The position numbers and the translations under genes were made by a program. The notes under the pieces were generated by a model. That model ran no database searches and was not told the origin of the DNA. It was given only the letters and a program-made list of their open reading frames with translations. From contig NJBM01000009.1 of NCBI GenBank assembly GCA_005223045.1, positions 147,732 to 211,731 on the forward strand: a DNA stretch of 64,000 nt, written 5' to 3'. Shown here in pieces: positions 53,323 to 60,484 of this stretch (positions are counted from its first letter, which is position 1; each line of letters begins with the position of its first letter). This DNA comes from Planctomycetes bacterium B3_Pla (GTDB lineage Bacteria; Planctomycetota; Phycisphaerae; Sedimentisphaerales; Anaerobacaceae).

Positions 53323-54621
53323 ATGGAGTTAAATACAGTGAGCAACAAAACACAAGCAATGCTATTATTGTTATTGGCCGCGGCGATGATGCTGTTGTCC
53401 GTCCAGATCGTTAGAGCGAGCGACAATGGGAATTGGCCGGATTGGCGCGGCCCGACCGGCGATGGTCGAAGCGATGCGACCGGTCTGCCCCTGAACTGGT
53501 CGGAAACTAAAAACATCGTGTGGAAGACGCCCATACATGATCTGGGCTACTCAACGCCTGTGGTGTGGGGGGATCAAATCTGGCTCACCACGGCTACGAA
53601 GAAGGGTAAGACTCTCTACGCAGTCTGCATTGATCTGAATAGCGGCCGAATCATCCACGACGTCGAAGTGTTTCATCCTGAGAAGCCTCAGCGAATTCAC
53701 CGAAATAATTCATACGCGACGCCTTCTGCGGTGGTGGAGGAGGGATTTGTGTACGTACATTACGGCACGCATGGAACGGCGGCCATCGATTCGCAAACGG
53801 GTGAGGTTCTCTGGGGCAGGACCGATTTGAACTGCGAACATATGCAGGGACCGGTCTCTTCGCCGATTCTGTACGAAGATCTGCTCATCTTTCCTCTCGA
53901 GGGCGTCGACGTTCAGTTCGTTGTAGCCCTGAATAAAAAGACGGGCGAGACCGTCTGGCGATATGACCGTCCCCGGGAGCTTTACGAGGGTATTGAGCCG
54001 CTGTATCTTCTTAAGTCATATCACACACCGGTTATCGTGGAGGTCAACGGCGCACCCCAATTGATAAACAACGGCGCCATGCTGGTCACAGGCCATGAGC
54101 CTCGAACCGGTAAGGAGCTGTGGCGCGTCCGCTACCGTGACGACAATCCCATTTCCCGCATTATCAGTGGCCGCGGGCTCCTCTTCATCAATGCCGGCGG
54201 CAATCCCGGGGCATCCCACTTGCTGGCCGTACGTCAAGGCGCCGTCGGTGATGTGACCGACACGCACGTTGTATGGACGATGACCAAGAACGCACCTCAC
54301 GAGAGTTCCCCCATGCTGGTCGGCGATCTGCTCTATTTAATGAGCGACAAGGGGGTGCTGACCTGCAAGCAGGCGACCACGGGCAAGACCCTATGGACGG
54401 AGCGGCTCGAGGGTGATCACGGCGCTTCCCTGTTATATGCGGATGGCCGCATTTACATGTCCAACAAAGAAGGCAAAACGACTGTCATCGAACCGGGGCC
54501 TACCTTCCATGTTCTGGCCGTCAACCAACTTGACGGTTTCCTTGGTGCCTCTCCGGCCGTAGCGGGCAAGTCGCTGCTGCTTCGTACCAAGACGCACCTG
54601 TATCGCGTGGAAAACCAATAG
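53323..54621 (+). CDS. Secreted PQQ-like beta-propeller protein
   Basis: A 432-residue exported protein. The signal peptide covers about 13-32 (MLLLLLAAAMMLLSVQIVRA). The mature part has the planctomycete-type opening NWPDWRGPTGDGRSDATGL and then repeating blades with motifs such as GKTLYAVCIDLNSGRI, AAIDSQTGEVLWGRTD, VALNKKTGETVWRYD and TCKQATTGKTLWTERL, the Trp-docking pattern of eight-bladed PQQ-like propellers. Most such proteins do not bind PQQ and serve as scaffolds or unidentified dehydrogenases. It lies 14 bp after the Gfo/Idh/MocA gene and 15 bp before the double DUF1080 gene. Confidence 0.92.
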   Translation: MELNTVSNKTQAMLLLLLAAAMMLLSVQIVRASDNGNWPDWRGPTGDGRSDATGLPLNWSETKNIVWKTPIHDLGYSTPVVWGDQIWLTTATKKGKTLYAVCIDLNSGRIIHDVEVFHPEKPQRIHRNNSYATPSAVVEEGFVYVHYGTHGTAAIDSQTGEVLWGRTDLNCEHMQGPVSSPILYEDLLIFPLEGVDVQFVVALNKKTGETVWRYDRPRELYEGIEPLYLLKSYHTPVIVEVNGAPQLINNGAMLVTGHEPRTGKELWRVRYRDDNPISRIISGRGLLFINAGGNPGASHLLAVRQGAVGDVTDTHVVWTMTKNAPHESSPMLVGDLLYLMSDKGVLTCKQATTGKTLWTERLEGDHGASLLYADGRIYMSNKEGKTTVIEPGPTFHVLAVNQLDGFLGASPAVAGKSLLLRTKTHLYRVENQ

Positions 54622-54636
54622 AGAGAGATCGGAATC

Positions 54637-56118
54637 ATGAGAAAAACAATCGCTCTGCTCATGTTGATGTTCTCAGTGAGCACCCAGGCAAATGACTGGT
54701 TTGAGGCCTGGCATAACAGAGATAAATGGTTCGGGGCGGGCGAGGCCATGCTCAATCAGGACAACGCAAGACAACTGGTCGGCAAAGCGGGCAGCGGTGT
54801 CCTGATCAACGGCAAAGAAGGCAAGCGCCCCAGCCTCATCACCAAGCGGCGCGATTACCGTGACGTCGAAGTCCACGTGGAGTTCATGGTCGCCAAAGGC
54901 TCGAACTCCGGCGTGATATTTCATGGCAACTATGAAATCCAGATACTCGACAGCTACGGAATTAAGAAGCCGACGGCGGGACATTGCGGGGGAGTCTATC
55001 CGCGGGCCGAGAGCAAGCCTACCTACCATCACATCGACAAAGGCTCTCCCCCCAGAGTCAACGCCGCTAAACGGCCGGGCCAGTGGCAGACGATGGATAT
55101 TACTTTTAAGTCGCCCCGGTTCAACAAAGACGGCAAGAAAACCGCTCATGCCAGGTTCGTTAAGGTTGTGCACAATGGGAAGGTGATCCAGGAAGACGTT
55201 GAAGTGCCGTACGCCTGCGGCACTAACTGGGACCGCAAACAGTTTCCGCAAGGCCCAATCATCATCCAGGGCGATTACGGCCCGATAGCGATTCGTAACG
55301 TACGCATCAGGGAATGGAACGCAGACGCAGGGAAAAGACTGAACGTCCCGCCGGCCGGTTTCACCGCCCTTTTCAACGGCAAGGATCTCACCGGCTGGCA
55401 TACACCGCCCCTGGTTAAAGAATACTGGTCTATCGAGGATGGTGTGCTCAAGTCGCCCGGGCTTATTGAAAACTGGGGCGCCAGCCTCAGCACGAAGAAG
55501 CATTACAGAGATTTTGTACTGATGCTCGATTTCAGAATGCCGACCATTTCGGACAGCGGCATCAACTTCCGCAGATTGATTCCTGAAATTCCAGGCTTCG
55601 GGGACATGGAGCAATTTAACCTGAGGTCCAGGGGCGGAATGGGACACCTGGAGAGTTACTATTTTCTGCCCAAGGAGACTGCAAGAAAGATGGGCCTCAA
55701 GGAGGACGAGAAGCCTCACGTCCGGCATATCGATCCGGAAGTCGGCGTCTGGCATACGGTCAAACTGACCATGCAAGGCCGGACGTTCTCCGCCGAGTAT
55801 GACGGAGAGGTCATTCTTGATAAATTCGAGTACCACGACTGGATGATAAACACCGAGCCGGCGCCTATCAGGCTGCAAAAGCATATCGTCGTGCACGGTG
55901 ATAACCTCGGCAAAGAGAATCCCTGCCCCATCGAGTATCGCAACATCTTCATCAAGGAACTTGAGCCGGACAAGGATCCCTTGCATGGGGGCATGTCAGA
56001 CACAAAAAGGAAAACCTTGCCGGCGGTTGTTGCCGGCAAGGCTCTTAGCGAGGCCGAAGGGACTCGAACCCTCAACCTTCGGATCGACAGTCCGATGCAC
56101 AGAAAACACAAGTGTTGA
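54637..56118 (+). CDS. Secreted protein with two DUF1080 domains; C-terminus runs into a tRNA fragment
   Basis: A 493-residue exported protein (signal TIALLMLMFSVSTQAN). Domain 1 covers about 20-235 (VEVHVEFMVAKGSNSGVIFH, GPIAIRNVRIREW) and domain 2 about 240-445 (TALFNGKDLTGWHTPP, LMLDFRMPTISDSGINF, IEYRNIFIKELEP). Both are DUF1080 folds. After about residue 446 the frame continues through a hairpin terminator and then through the reverse of a tRNA-Asp fragment, giving the well-known artefactual peptide EGTRTLNLRIDSP, before a stop at 56118. The natural C-terminus is therefore probably near residue 445, and the tail was created when sequence downstream was changed. Last gene of the keto-sugar operon. 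Confidence 0.85.
   Translation: MRKTIALLMLMFSVSTQANDWFEAWHNRDKWFGAGEAMLNQDNARQLVGKAGSGVLINGKEGKRPSLITKRRDYRDVEVHVEFMVAKGSNSGVIFHGNYEIQILDSYGIKKPTAGHCGGVYPRAESKPTYHHIDKGSPPRVNAAKRPGQWQTMDITFKSPRFNKDGKKTAHARFVKVVHNGKVIQEDVEVPYACGTNWDRKQFPQGPIIIQGDYGPIAIRNVRIREWNADAGKRLNVPPAGFTALFNGKDLTGWHTPPLVKEYWSIEDGVLKSPGLIENWGASLSTKKHYRDFVLMLDFRMPTISDSGINFRRLIPEIPGFGDMEQFNLRSRGGMGHLESYYFLPKETARKMGLKEDEKPHVRHIDPEVGVWHTVKLTMQGRTFSAEYDGEVILDKFEYHDWMINTEPAPIRLQKHIVVHGDNLGKENPCPIEYRNIFIKELEPDKDPLHGGMSDTKRKTLPAVVAGKALSEAEGTRTLNLRIDSPMHRKHKC
56003..56041 (-). terminator. Terminator downstream of the tRNA-Asp locus (minus strand)
   Basis: CCTTGCCGGC (56015-56024) and GCCGGCAAGG (56032-56041) form a perfect 10-bp stem; on the minus strand it is followed by a T-rich run (ttttcctttttg). 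It lies 8 bp beyond the tRNA fragment's 3' end and overlaps the reading frame of the DUF1080 gene. Confidence 0.8.
56049..56098 (-). pseudogene. 3' half of tRNA-Asp(GTC), interrupted: possible attachment site
   Basis: On the minus strand the anticodon arm TCGGA-CTGTCGA-TCCGA (anticodon GTC at 56088-56086), a variable loop, the T-arm GAGGG-TTCGAGT-CCCTT and the acceptor strand CGGCCTC plus discriminator G are all present. Upstream of the anticodon stem only GC of the D-stem remains; then the sequence becomes unrelated. The break is therefore just 5' of the anticodon arm, as expected for a site-specific integration junction. Confidence 0.8.
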
Positions 56119-56317
56119 AGAAACAAAGACTTGCGAAACGTCAAAATCGCCGTTGACACCCCAGTTGACACCTACATCCCGAAAACAGGGTGAGATTGAC
56201 ACCTCGGAACTACCCTCAGACCTTGCTGACATCGTAGCGGTTTGGCCGAAACTGCCGGAGCATATCAAGGCGGCGATCAAGGCACTCGTGCAATCCAGCG
56301 CCAAGGAGACCGAGTGA
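56105..56317 (+). pseudogene. Fragment resembling the C-terminal tail of a tyrosine integrase
   Basis: A frame with no obvious start (a TTG at 56153 is possible) ends at 56317 and encodes LPSDLADIVAVWPKLPEHIKAAIKALVQ. From memory, tails of this form (acidic run, 'L-A-x-I-V-x-x-W-x-x-L-P-E-x-I-x-A-A-I') are common at the end of integrases in planctomycetes. No catalytic core precedes it; the tRNA junction lies just upstream. Its stop overlaps the ATG of the next gene as TGATG, so it is probably still translated. Identification is by recollection of similar tails only. Confidence 0.5.
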
Positions 56318-56943
56318 TGCGGACAGCAACCATGAATGGTGTTGACGCCCAAACGGGCGTGACTCCGGAGATTGAGGGCGAGACAGACGATCTCGGCAAA
56401 GAAGAGCAGAAAAGCAGGTTCATTCATCTGAGGGCCAAAGGTCTCAGCTATGCCAAGATAGCCAAGGATTTGAAAGTCTCTACGAGCACGCTGACCAACT
56501 GGAACCAAGAGCTTCTGGAAGAGATAGCACAGGCGAAGTCCATGGAGTTGGAGGCCCTCCAGGAAGAGTATTTCATGCTCAAAGAAGGCCGGATCAAGCT
56601 GCTCGGGGGGCAGCTGAAGACTATCCAAGAAGAGATCAGCGGTCGAGATCTCTCAAAGGTGAGCACAGAAAGGCTGATGGAGTTCCAGCTCAGATACTTC
56701 CGTGAACTCAAGACAGAGTACGTGGCGACTTCTGCGGGAGACAGAATTGGCATAAAACTGAACAGCAACGACATTGCAGAGCAGTTGCAGTCGGTTCTGG
56801 AGCGATATAAGGCTGGCCAAATAGACGAAGCTCAGGCCAAGCAAGAGCAAACGATGCTGCAGTCCATGCTTAAGGCCATTGAGCAGACAGAATTGGTAGC
56901 TAGGCTTGAGAAGATCGAGTCGGTAGTGAATGCAAGGAGGTAG
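56317..56943 (+). CDS. HTH protein with coiled coil, mobile-element associated
   Basis: A 208-residue soluble protein. The HTH segment is HLRAKGLSYAKIAKDLKVST (about 37-56), a resolvase/terminase-small-subunit-like DNA-binding motif, followed by long charged helices (LEALQEEYFMLKEGRIKLLG onward). The ATG at 56317 overlaps the upstream stop and has AAGGAG 10 nt before it; a longer frame from 56242 is not favoured. It may be a DNA-recognition subunit of a mobile element, like phage terminase small subunits, or a regulator; the following unknown gene starts 4 bp after its stop, with the AAGGAGG site lying over the stop codon. Confidence 0.75.
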   Translation: MRTATMNGVDAQTGVTPEIEGETDDLGKEEQKSRFIHLRAKGLSYAKIAKDLKVSTSTLTNWNQELLEEIAQAKSMELEALQEEYFMLKEGRIKLLGGQLKTIQEEISGRDLSKVSTERLMEFQLRYFRELKTEYVATSAGDRIGIKLNSNDIAEQLQSVLERYKAGQIDEAQAKQEQTMLQSMLKAIEQTELVARLEKIESVVNARR

Positions 56944-56946
56944 TCC

Positions 56947-58350
56947 ATGGCACGGAGATTGACGAAAGAAGCCATTAGAAAACTCCTGACCAAAGGGCTG
57001 ACAGGCTGGAAAGCTGGGAAGCTCATCCTGCAGGATTCAATCGAGTCCTATTTTAGGAGGGACTCCTTCCTCACCGAGGGCGATATCGCGGCCATCCGGA
57101 ACACGCGGATGGAAGGGGCCGATGTCCGGGACTACAACATGTTCATGGCTCTATGCCGGGGTTTCCACGTGGGCCATATGCTGGGGGAATGGACCTGCTC
57201 GGACGCCTGTCTGGAAATCATCCTGCTCGAACGGCCGCTGCGAGATGCTCACAAGCGCCGGACCGTGGAGTTGTTCGAGTCATTCGGCCCCCGTGTGGTC
57301 ACGCGGCAGCAGTACGACGATATCGTGGCGGCACAGAGAGAGAAGAAACTGGAACTTGAGTACAATCTGGCCTGGGTGATTGAGGATCGGTTCTATGCGA
57401 TAGCGCCACCGGAGGCCAGGGAGGAGATAGAAGAACTCTGCATTGACATAGAGTCTGCCCAAGACTTCGCATCTGCTATCCCCAAAAAATACACCGATAT
57501 TTACCAGCAGGCCGTTAAAGAGATTCGCCGTCTGCATATCAGCGGCAAGCTGCCGGCGGTTTACCAGAAAGAGGATGCGAAGGAGGCCGAGCCGCTCTTG
57601 GCCAAATGGAAGAGGGGCCAGCTTTCGGCCAGGGACACCATGAAACTCGTGGATCTGCTCTACGTCACTGGCCAGCAGCTCTACGAGTGCGACGAATTGC
57701 CGGAATGGAGAGACTATATGGACAGTTATAATCAATACGTGTCTGCCGATGAGGACGAGCGTTTCGGCCACACCTATGCAGTCCTGGAGGATTGTTCGGC
57801 AGCTTGGACCGATGAGCAAGGCTACTACAAGGGGCCGGGAAAGCCCAGTGAATGGATTACCCGGAGCACGGAACGGCTCCTGGGGCTTGTAAACGACGAC
57901 GACAAACCAAAGAAGTCCATCGCGAAGGTTGGGGCTGCATTGGTCGATAGGCTGGAGACTGCCATGCTGAATATTCGGCTGTTCTTGGCCACCAAGGCGA
58001 TACTCGACGCCGCAGCGGAGGCTGTCGAACTGGACATTCCGGCCAAAGTTGGCATGCTGGCCGGCCCCAATATCCGGCTTGGTGCGTTCGTTGCCATTTA
58101 CAACTTCCGGCTCGAGGAACTCAACGAAGAGCGAAAATCGTCGAAGTCCGGCGGGACCCGGCTGGAAAAGGCCCTCAGGATGCTGCCGCCCATCGACCCT
58201 GAGAAACTCGGGCCGAGCCCTGAGTCCCTGAAACAACTCAAGGACAATGTCTTGAAAGACGCCCAAGGCCACGATTGGCTACGGACCACGGTGCTCTCTC
58301 TGGAATATGAGGGCGGCTTCAGTTTCAGGGATGTGGTACGAGAGGACTGA
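56947..58350 (+). CDS. Large unknown protein of the mobile region (467 aa)
   Basis: A 467-residue mostly helical, charged, soluble protein with no signal peptide or membrane segment. It has several Trp/Tyr-rich parts (HVGHMLGEWTCSDACLEIIL, ELPEWRDYMDSYNQYVSADED) and a late LFLATKAILDAAAEAVEL. I do not recognise a family. The gene has a strong AAGGAGG site and is tightly linked to the HTH gene upstream, so they probably work together. Phage structural or packaging, element maintenance or host-interference roles are all possible; none is supported by a motif. Confidence 0.7.
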   Translation: MARRLTKEAIRKLLTKGLTGWKAGKLILQDSIESYFRRDSFLTEGDIAAIRNTRMEGADVRDYNMFMALCRGFHVGHMLGEWTCSDACLEIILLERPLRDAHKRRTVELFESFGPRVVTRQQYDDIVAAQREKKLELEYNLAWVIEDRFYAIAPPEAREEIEELCIDIESAQDFASAIPKKYTDIYQQAVKEIRRLHISGKLPAVYQKEDAKEAEPLLAKWKRGQLSARDTMKLVDLLYVTGQQLYECDELPEWRDYMDSYNQYVSADEDERFGHTYAVLEDCSAAWTDEQGYYKGPGKPSEWITRSTERLLGLVNDDDKPKKSIAKVGAALVDRLETAMLNIRLFLATKAILDAAAEAVELDIPAKVGMLAGPNIRLGAFVAIYNFRLEELNEERKSSKSGGTRLEKALRMLPPIDPEKLGPSPESLKQLKDNVLKDAQGHDWLRTTVLSLEYEGGFSFRDVVRED

Positions 58351-58802
58351 GAAGCTGCCATTTCCGCACTTGGGCATGGTTACCGCCAGAACGCCAGTTT
58401 TTCCGGCATTAGCGGGCGTAGAGAGGACAATAGGCACGTAGCCAATAGGTAGGCGGGCCATAGTCCAGCGTAGTCGCGTGGTGCCGGCTTTCGAAGCCCA
58501 AAAGCCCCTCCAATCCAAATTCCCGCCCATCCTCTTGCTGCTCAGATTGTCCTCATTTTGCATTTTCTGGCACATTTTTTCCCTTGAACGTCTGGCTGCT
58601 GCATCATACACTGCCAATTGCGATTTTACCCTGATTTCTCGGAGCCAAAGGTGAAGCTCTCCGGTGCGCCCGCCCTTTGCGGGATACCGACGGGGACGGA
58701 GTGCAGGAATACCGCCCCCCGCAGCTCGCAACTTGGTGCCCACCCCGTTGGCAGAGATGACATCGTGCGATGTTCTACCGCCGCACTAATTCGGGAGAGT
58801 GC
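58351..58802. other. Region between the unknown gene and the integron integrase
   Basis: About 450 bp. This is where attI and the first cassette would be expected beside an integron integrase. I could not identify attC sites (GTTRRRY with a matching RYYYAAC). A 154-codon minus-strand frame (58279-58743) has an implausible composition and no ribosome-binding site. Confidence 0.45.
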
Positions 58803-59894
58803 ATGACTCAGGTAGGAATAAGCAAGGCAGCATCCGGTTCTTCGTTAGAAGGACAGCAACCGCACCAGCAGTCGCCCGTTGCGAGAAAACCAAGGCTTCT
58901 GGAGCAGCTTCGCCAGGCATTGCGTTCACGCCACTATAGCCGTCGGACTGAGCAGACGTATTGTCAGTGGGTCAAGCGGTTCGTATACTTCCATAAAGTT
59001 CGCCACCCAGCGGAGATGGCCGAACCAGAGATCAATGCTTTCCTGACACATCTGGCTGTCAAGGAGCAGGTCAGTGCCTCGACCCAGAACCAGGCCCTCA
59101 GTGCGCTACTGTTTCTCTATCGACATGTGCTCAATCGGAAGATCGGGGACCTTGGCGAAGTGACCCAGGCTAGGAAGCCGAAACGCCTACCCGTAGTCAT
59201 GACGAGGGAAGAAGTCAAGCTTGTTCTCAGCCACCTCAAGGGCGACAGGTGGCTGACGGCCAGTCTGATGTACGGAGCGGGGCTGCGTCTCATGGAGTGT
59301 TTGCGGCTGCGGGTGCAGGATACGGATTTTGCAGCCAGGCAAATTATCGTCCGTGCCGGCAAGGGATTCAAAGACCGTGTTACTATGTTGCCCGAAGTGG
59401 TCACGGACCCGTTATTGAAACATCTGAAAAGCGTTAAGAGAATCCATGAACGCGATTTGGCAGAGGGTTATGGGTGCGTGTTCATGCCTTATGCATTGGC
59501 ACAAAAGTATCCCAATGCGGCGGCTAACTGGCGCTGGCAGTTTGTGTTCCCACAGGGGCATCGCTGGGTTAATAAGAAGACAGGGCAGCAAGGGCGGCAC
59601 CATGTTCATGAGTCGGTTTTGCAGAGATCTGTCAAAGAGGCTGTGAGAAAAGCGGGGATCGTCAAGCATGCCACGCCTCATACATTTCGTCATTCCTTTG
59701 CCACACATCTGCTGGAGGACGGGTATGATATCAGGACCGTGCAGGAACTCCTGGGCCACAATGATGTCAAAACCACGATGGTCTATACCCATGTTCTCAA
59801 TAGAGGTGGCAAAGGCGTGCGTAGCCCTCTGGATGGTCTCAGGAGCAGCCCTGGAAAGGTGTCTTATACGGATCTGCATAAGACCCCTGACTAA
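58803..59894 (+). CDS. Integron integrase (IntI-type tyrosine recombinase)
   Basis: A 363-residue tyrosine recombinase. SAM-like N-terminal domain: about 30-115 ([21 protein letters not shown]). Catalytic residues: Arg162 ([12 protein letters not shown]), His293 and Arg296 ([14 protein letters not shown]), His319 (LGHNDVKTT) and the nucleophile Tyr328 ([11 protein letters not shown]). The IntI-specific insertion is present at about 230-250 ([20 protein letters not shown]), which separates integron integrases from XerC/XerD. GGGAG lies just before the ATG at 58803. The protein appears complete. No cassette array is visible on either side. Confidence 0.92.
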   Translation: MTQVGISKAASGSSLEGQQPHQQSPVARKPRLLEQLRQALRSRHYSRRTEQTYCQWVKRFVYFHKVRHPAEMAEPEINAFLTHLAVKEQVSASTQNQALSALLFLYRHVLNRKIGDLGEVTQARKPKRLPVVMTREEVKLVLSHLKGDRWLTASLMYGAGLRLMECLRLRVQDTDFAARQIIVRAGKGFKDRVTMLPEVVTDPLLKHLKSVKRIHERDLAEGYGCVFMPYALAQKYPNAAANWRWQFVFPQGHRWVNKKTGQQGRHHVHESVLQRSVKEAVRKAGIVKHATPHTFRHSFATHLLEDGYDIRTVQELLGHNDVKTTMVYTHVLNRGGKGVRSPLDGLRSSPGKVSYTDLHKTPD

Positions 59895-60039
59895 ATCGCA
59901 GAGATTCCTGTATCTTCTTTATAGACAGTGGTTAACGGTTGAAACATGATTTAGTCGCTGGGTTCTTATGCTGCAAAACCAGCGTTGTTTGGGTTCTTAT
60001 ACGGATCCACATATACATTGTTAGATGAGGACAATTATC
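59895..60039. other. Sequence 3' of the integrase with short repeated motifs
   Basis: cttatacggatc occurs at the integrase end (about 59866) and again at about 59998, and GTTAGAT (fits GTTRRRY) is at 60020-60026, but no complete attC was seen. Confidence 0.4.
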
Positions 60040-60222
60040 ATGGTAACAACTTTTTCAATTAACCGGTATTTGCTAGTGACTTGGGCTTTTGCAACAAGTT
60101 GGCTCTTTCTGTTTTCTCCAACAAACTTAGGGGCAGTAGAGGACGGCAACTCGGAGTGCGCCGCCCCCTTATGTTGGTCCATGCGTCATGAGAGTAATTC
60201 ACAATACTTCTCCTTGTCTTGA
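60040..60222 (+). pseudogene. N-terminal remnant of a secreted protein
   Basis: ATG at 60040 (AGGA upstream) encodes a signal peptide-like start (YLLVTWAFATSWLFLFSPT) and about 30 more residues, then stops at 60222. With the LamG tail at 60251-60316 it looks like the two ends of a larger secreted gene joined by deletion. Confidence 0.45.
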
Positions 60223-60250
60223 GTAAGGCGGAGGGAACCGAAGCCTTGCT

Positions 60251-60316
60251 CAAGACACCTTCTTCTCCGGCCTGATCGACGACGTTCGCATTTACAACCG
60301 GGCAGTCAAACCGTAG
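60251..60316 (+). pseudogene. C-terminal remnant of a LamG-domain protein
   Basis: The last 21 codons read ...FSGLIDDVRIYNRAVKP and then TAG. 'G-x-I-D-D-V-R-I-Y-N-R-A' is the typical last strand of LamG/concanavalin-like domains in planctomycete secreted proteins. No start codon precedes it in frame. Confidence 0.6.
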
Positions 60317-60343
60317 CTAAGCCGTTTGAAGAAAAAAACTGGT

Positions 60344-60378
60344 GGGCTGGCAGCCTGAAACACTGCCAGCCCTTCTTT
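60344..60378 (+). terminator. Strong Rho-independent terminator
   Basis: GGGCTGGCAG (60344-60353) pairs perfectly with CTGCCAGCCC (60363-60372), followed by ttcttt. It lies 28 bp after the LamG remnant, as it would for the intact gene. Confidence 0.85.
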
Positions 60379-60484
60379 CATGATGTGGCAGGTGTAGTTC
60401 GTCGGACGGTTACAGAAGCTCTATTAACGTGAAGCCTTTTCGCGTGGCCACAACATATCTCCTTGTCTTTCAGAGAAAGTGTCT

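Noticed and set aside
56049-56098. Complete tRNA-Asp gene
   Set aside because: No D-arm or 5' acceptor strand lies upstream of the anticodon arm; only the 3' half is present.
58279-58743. 154-codon minus-strand frame beside the integron integrase
   Set aside because: It could have been a gene cassette, but it overlaps the end of the 467-residue gene, lacks a ribosome-binding site and no attC flanks it.
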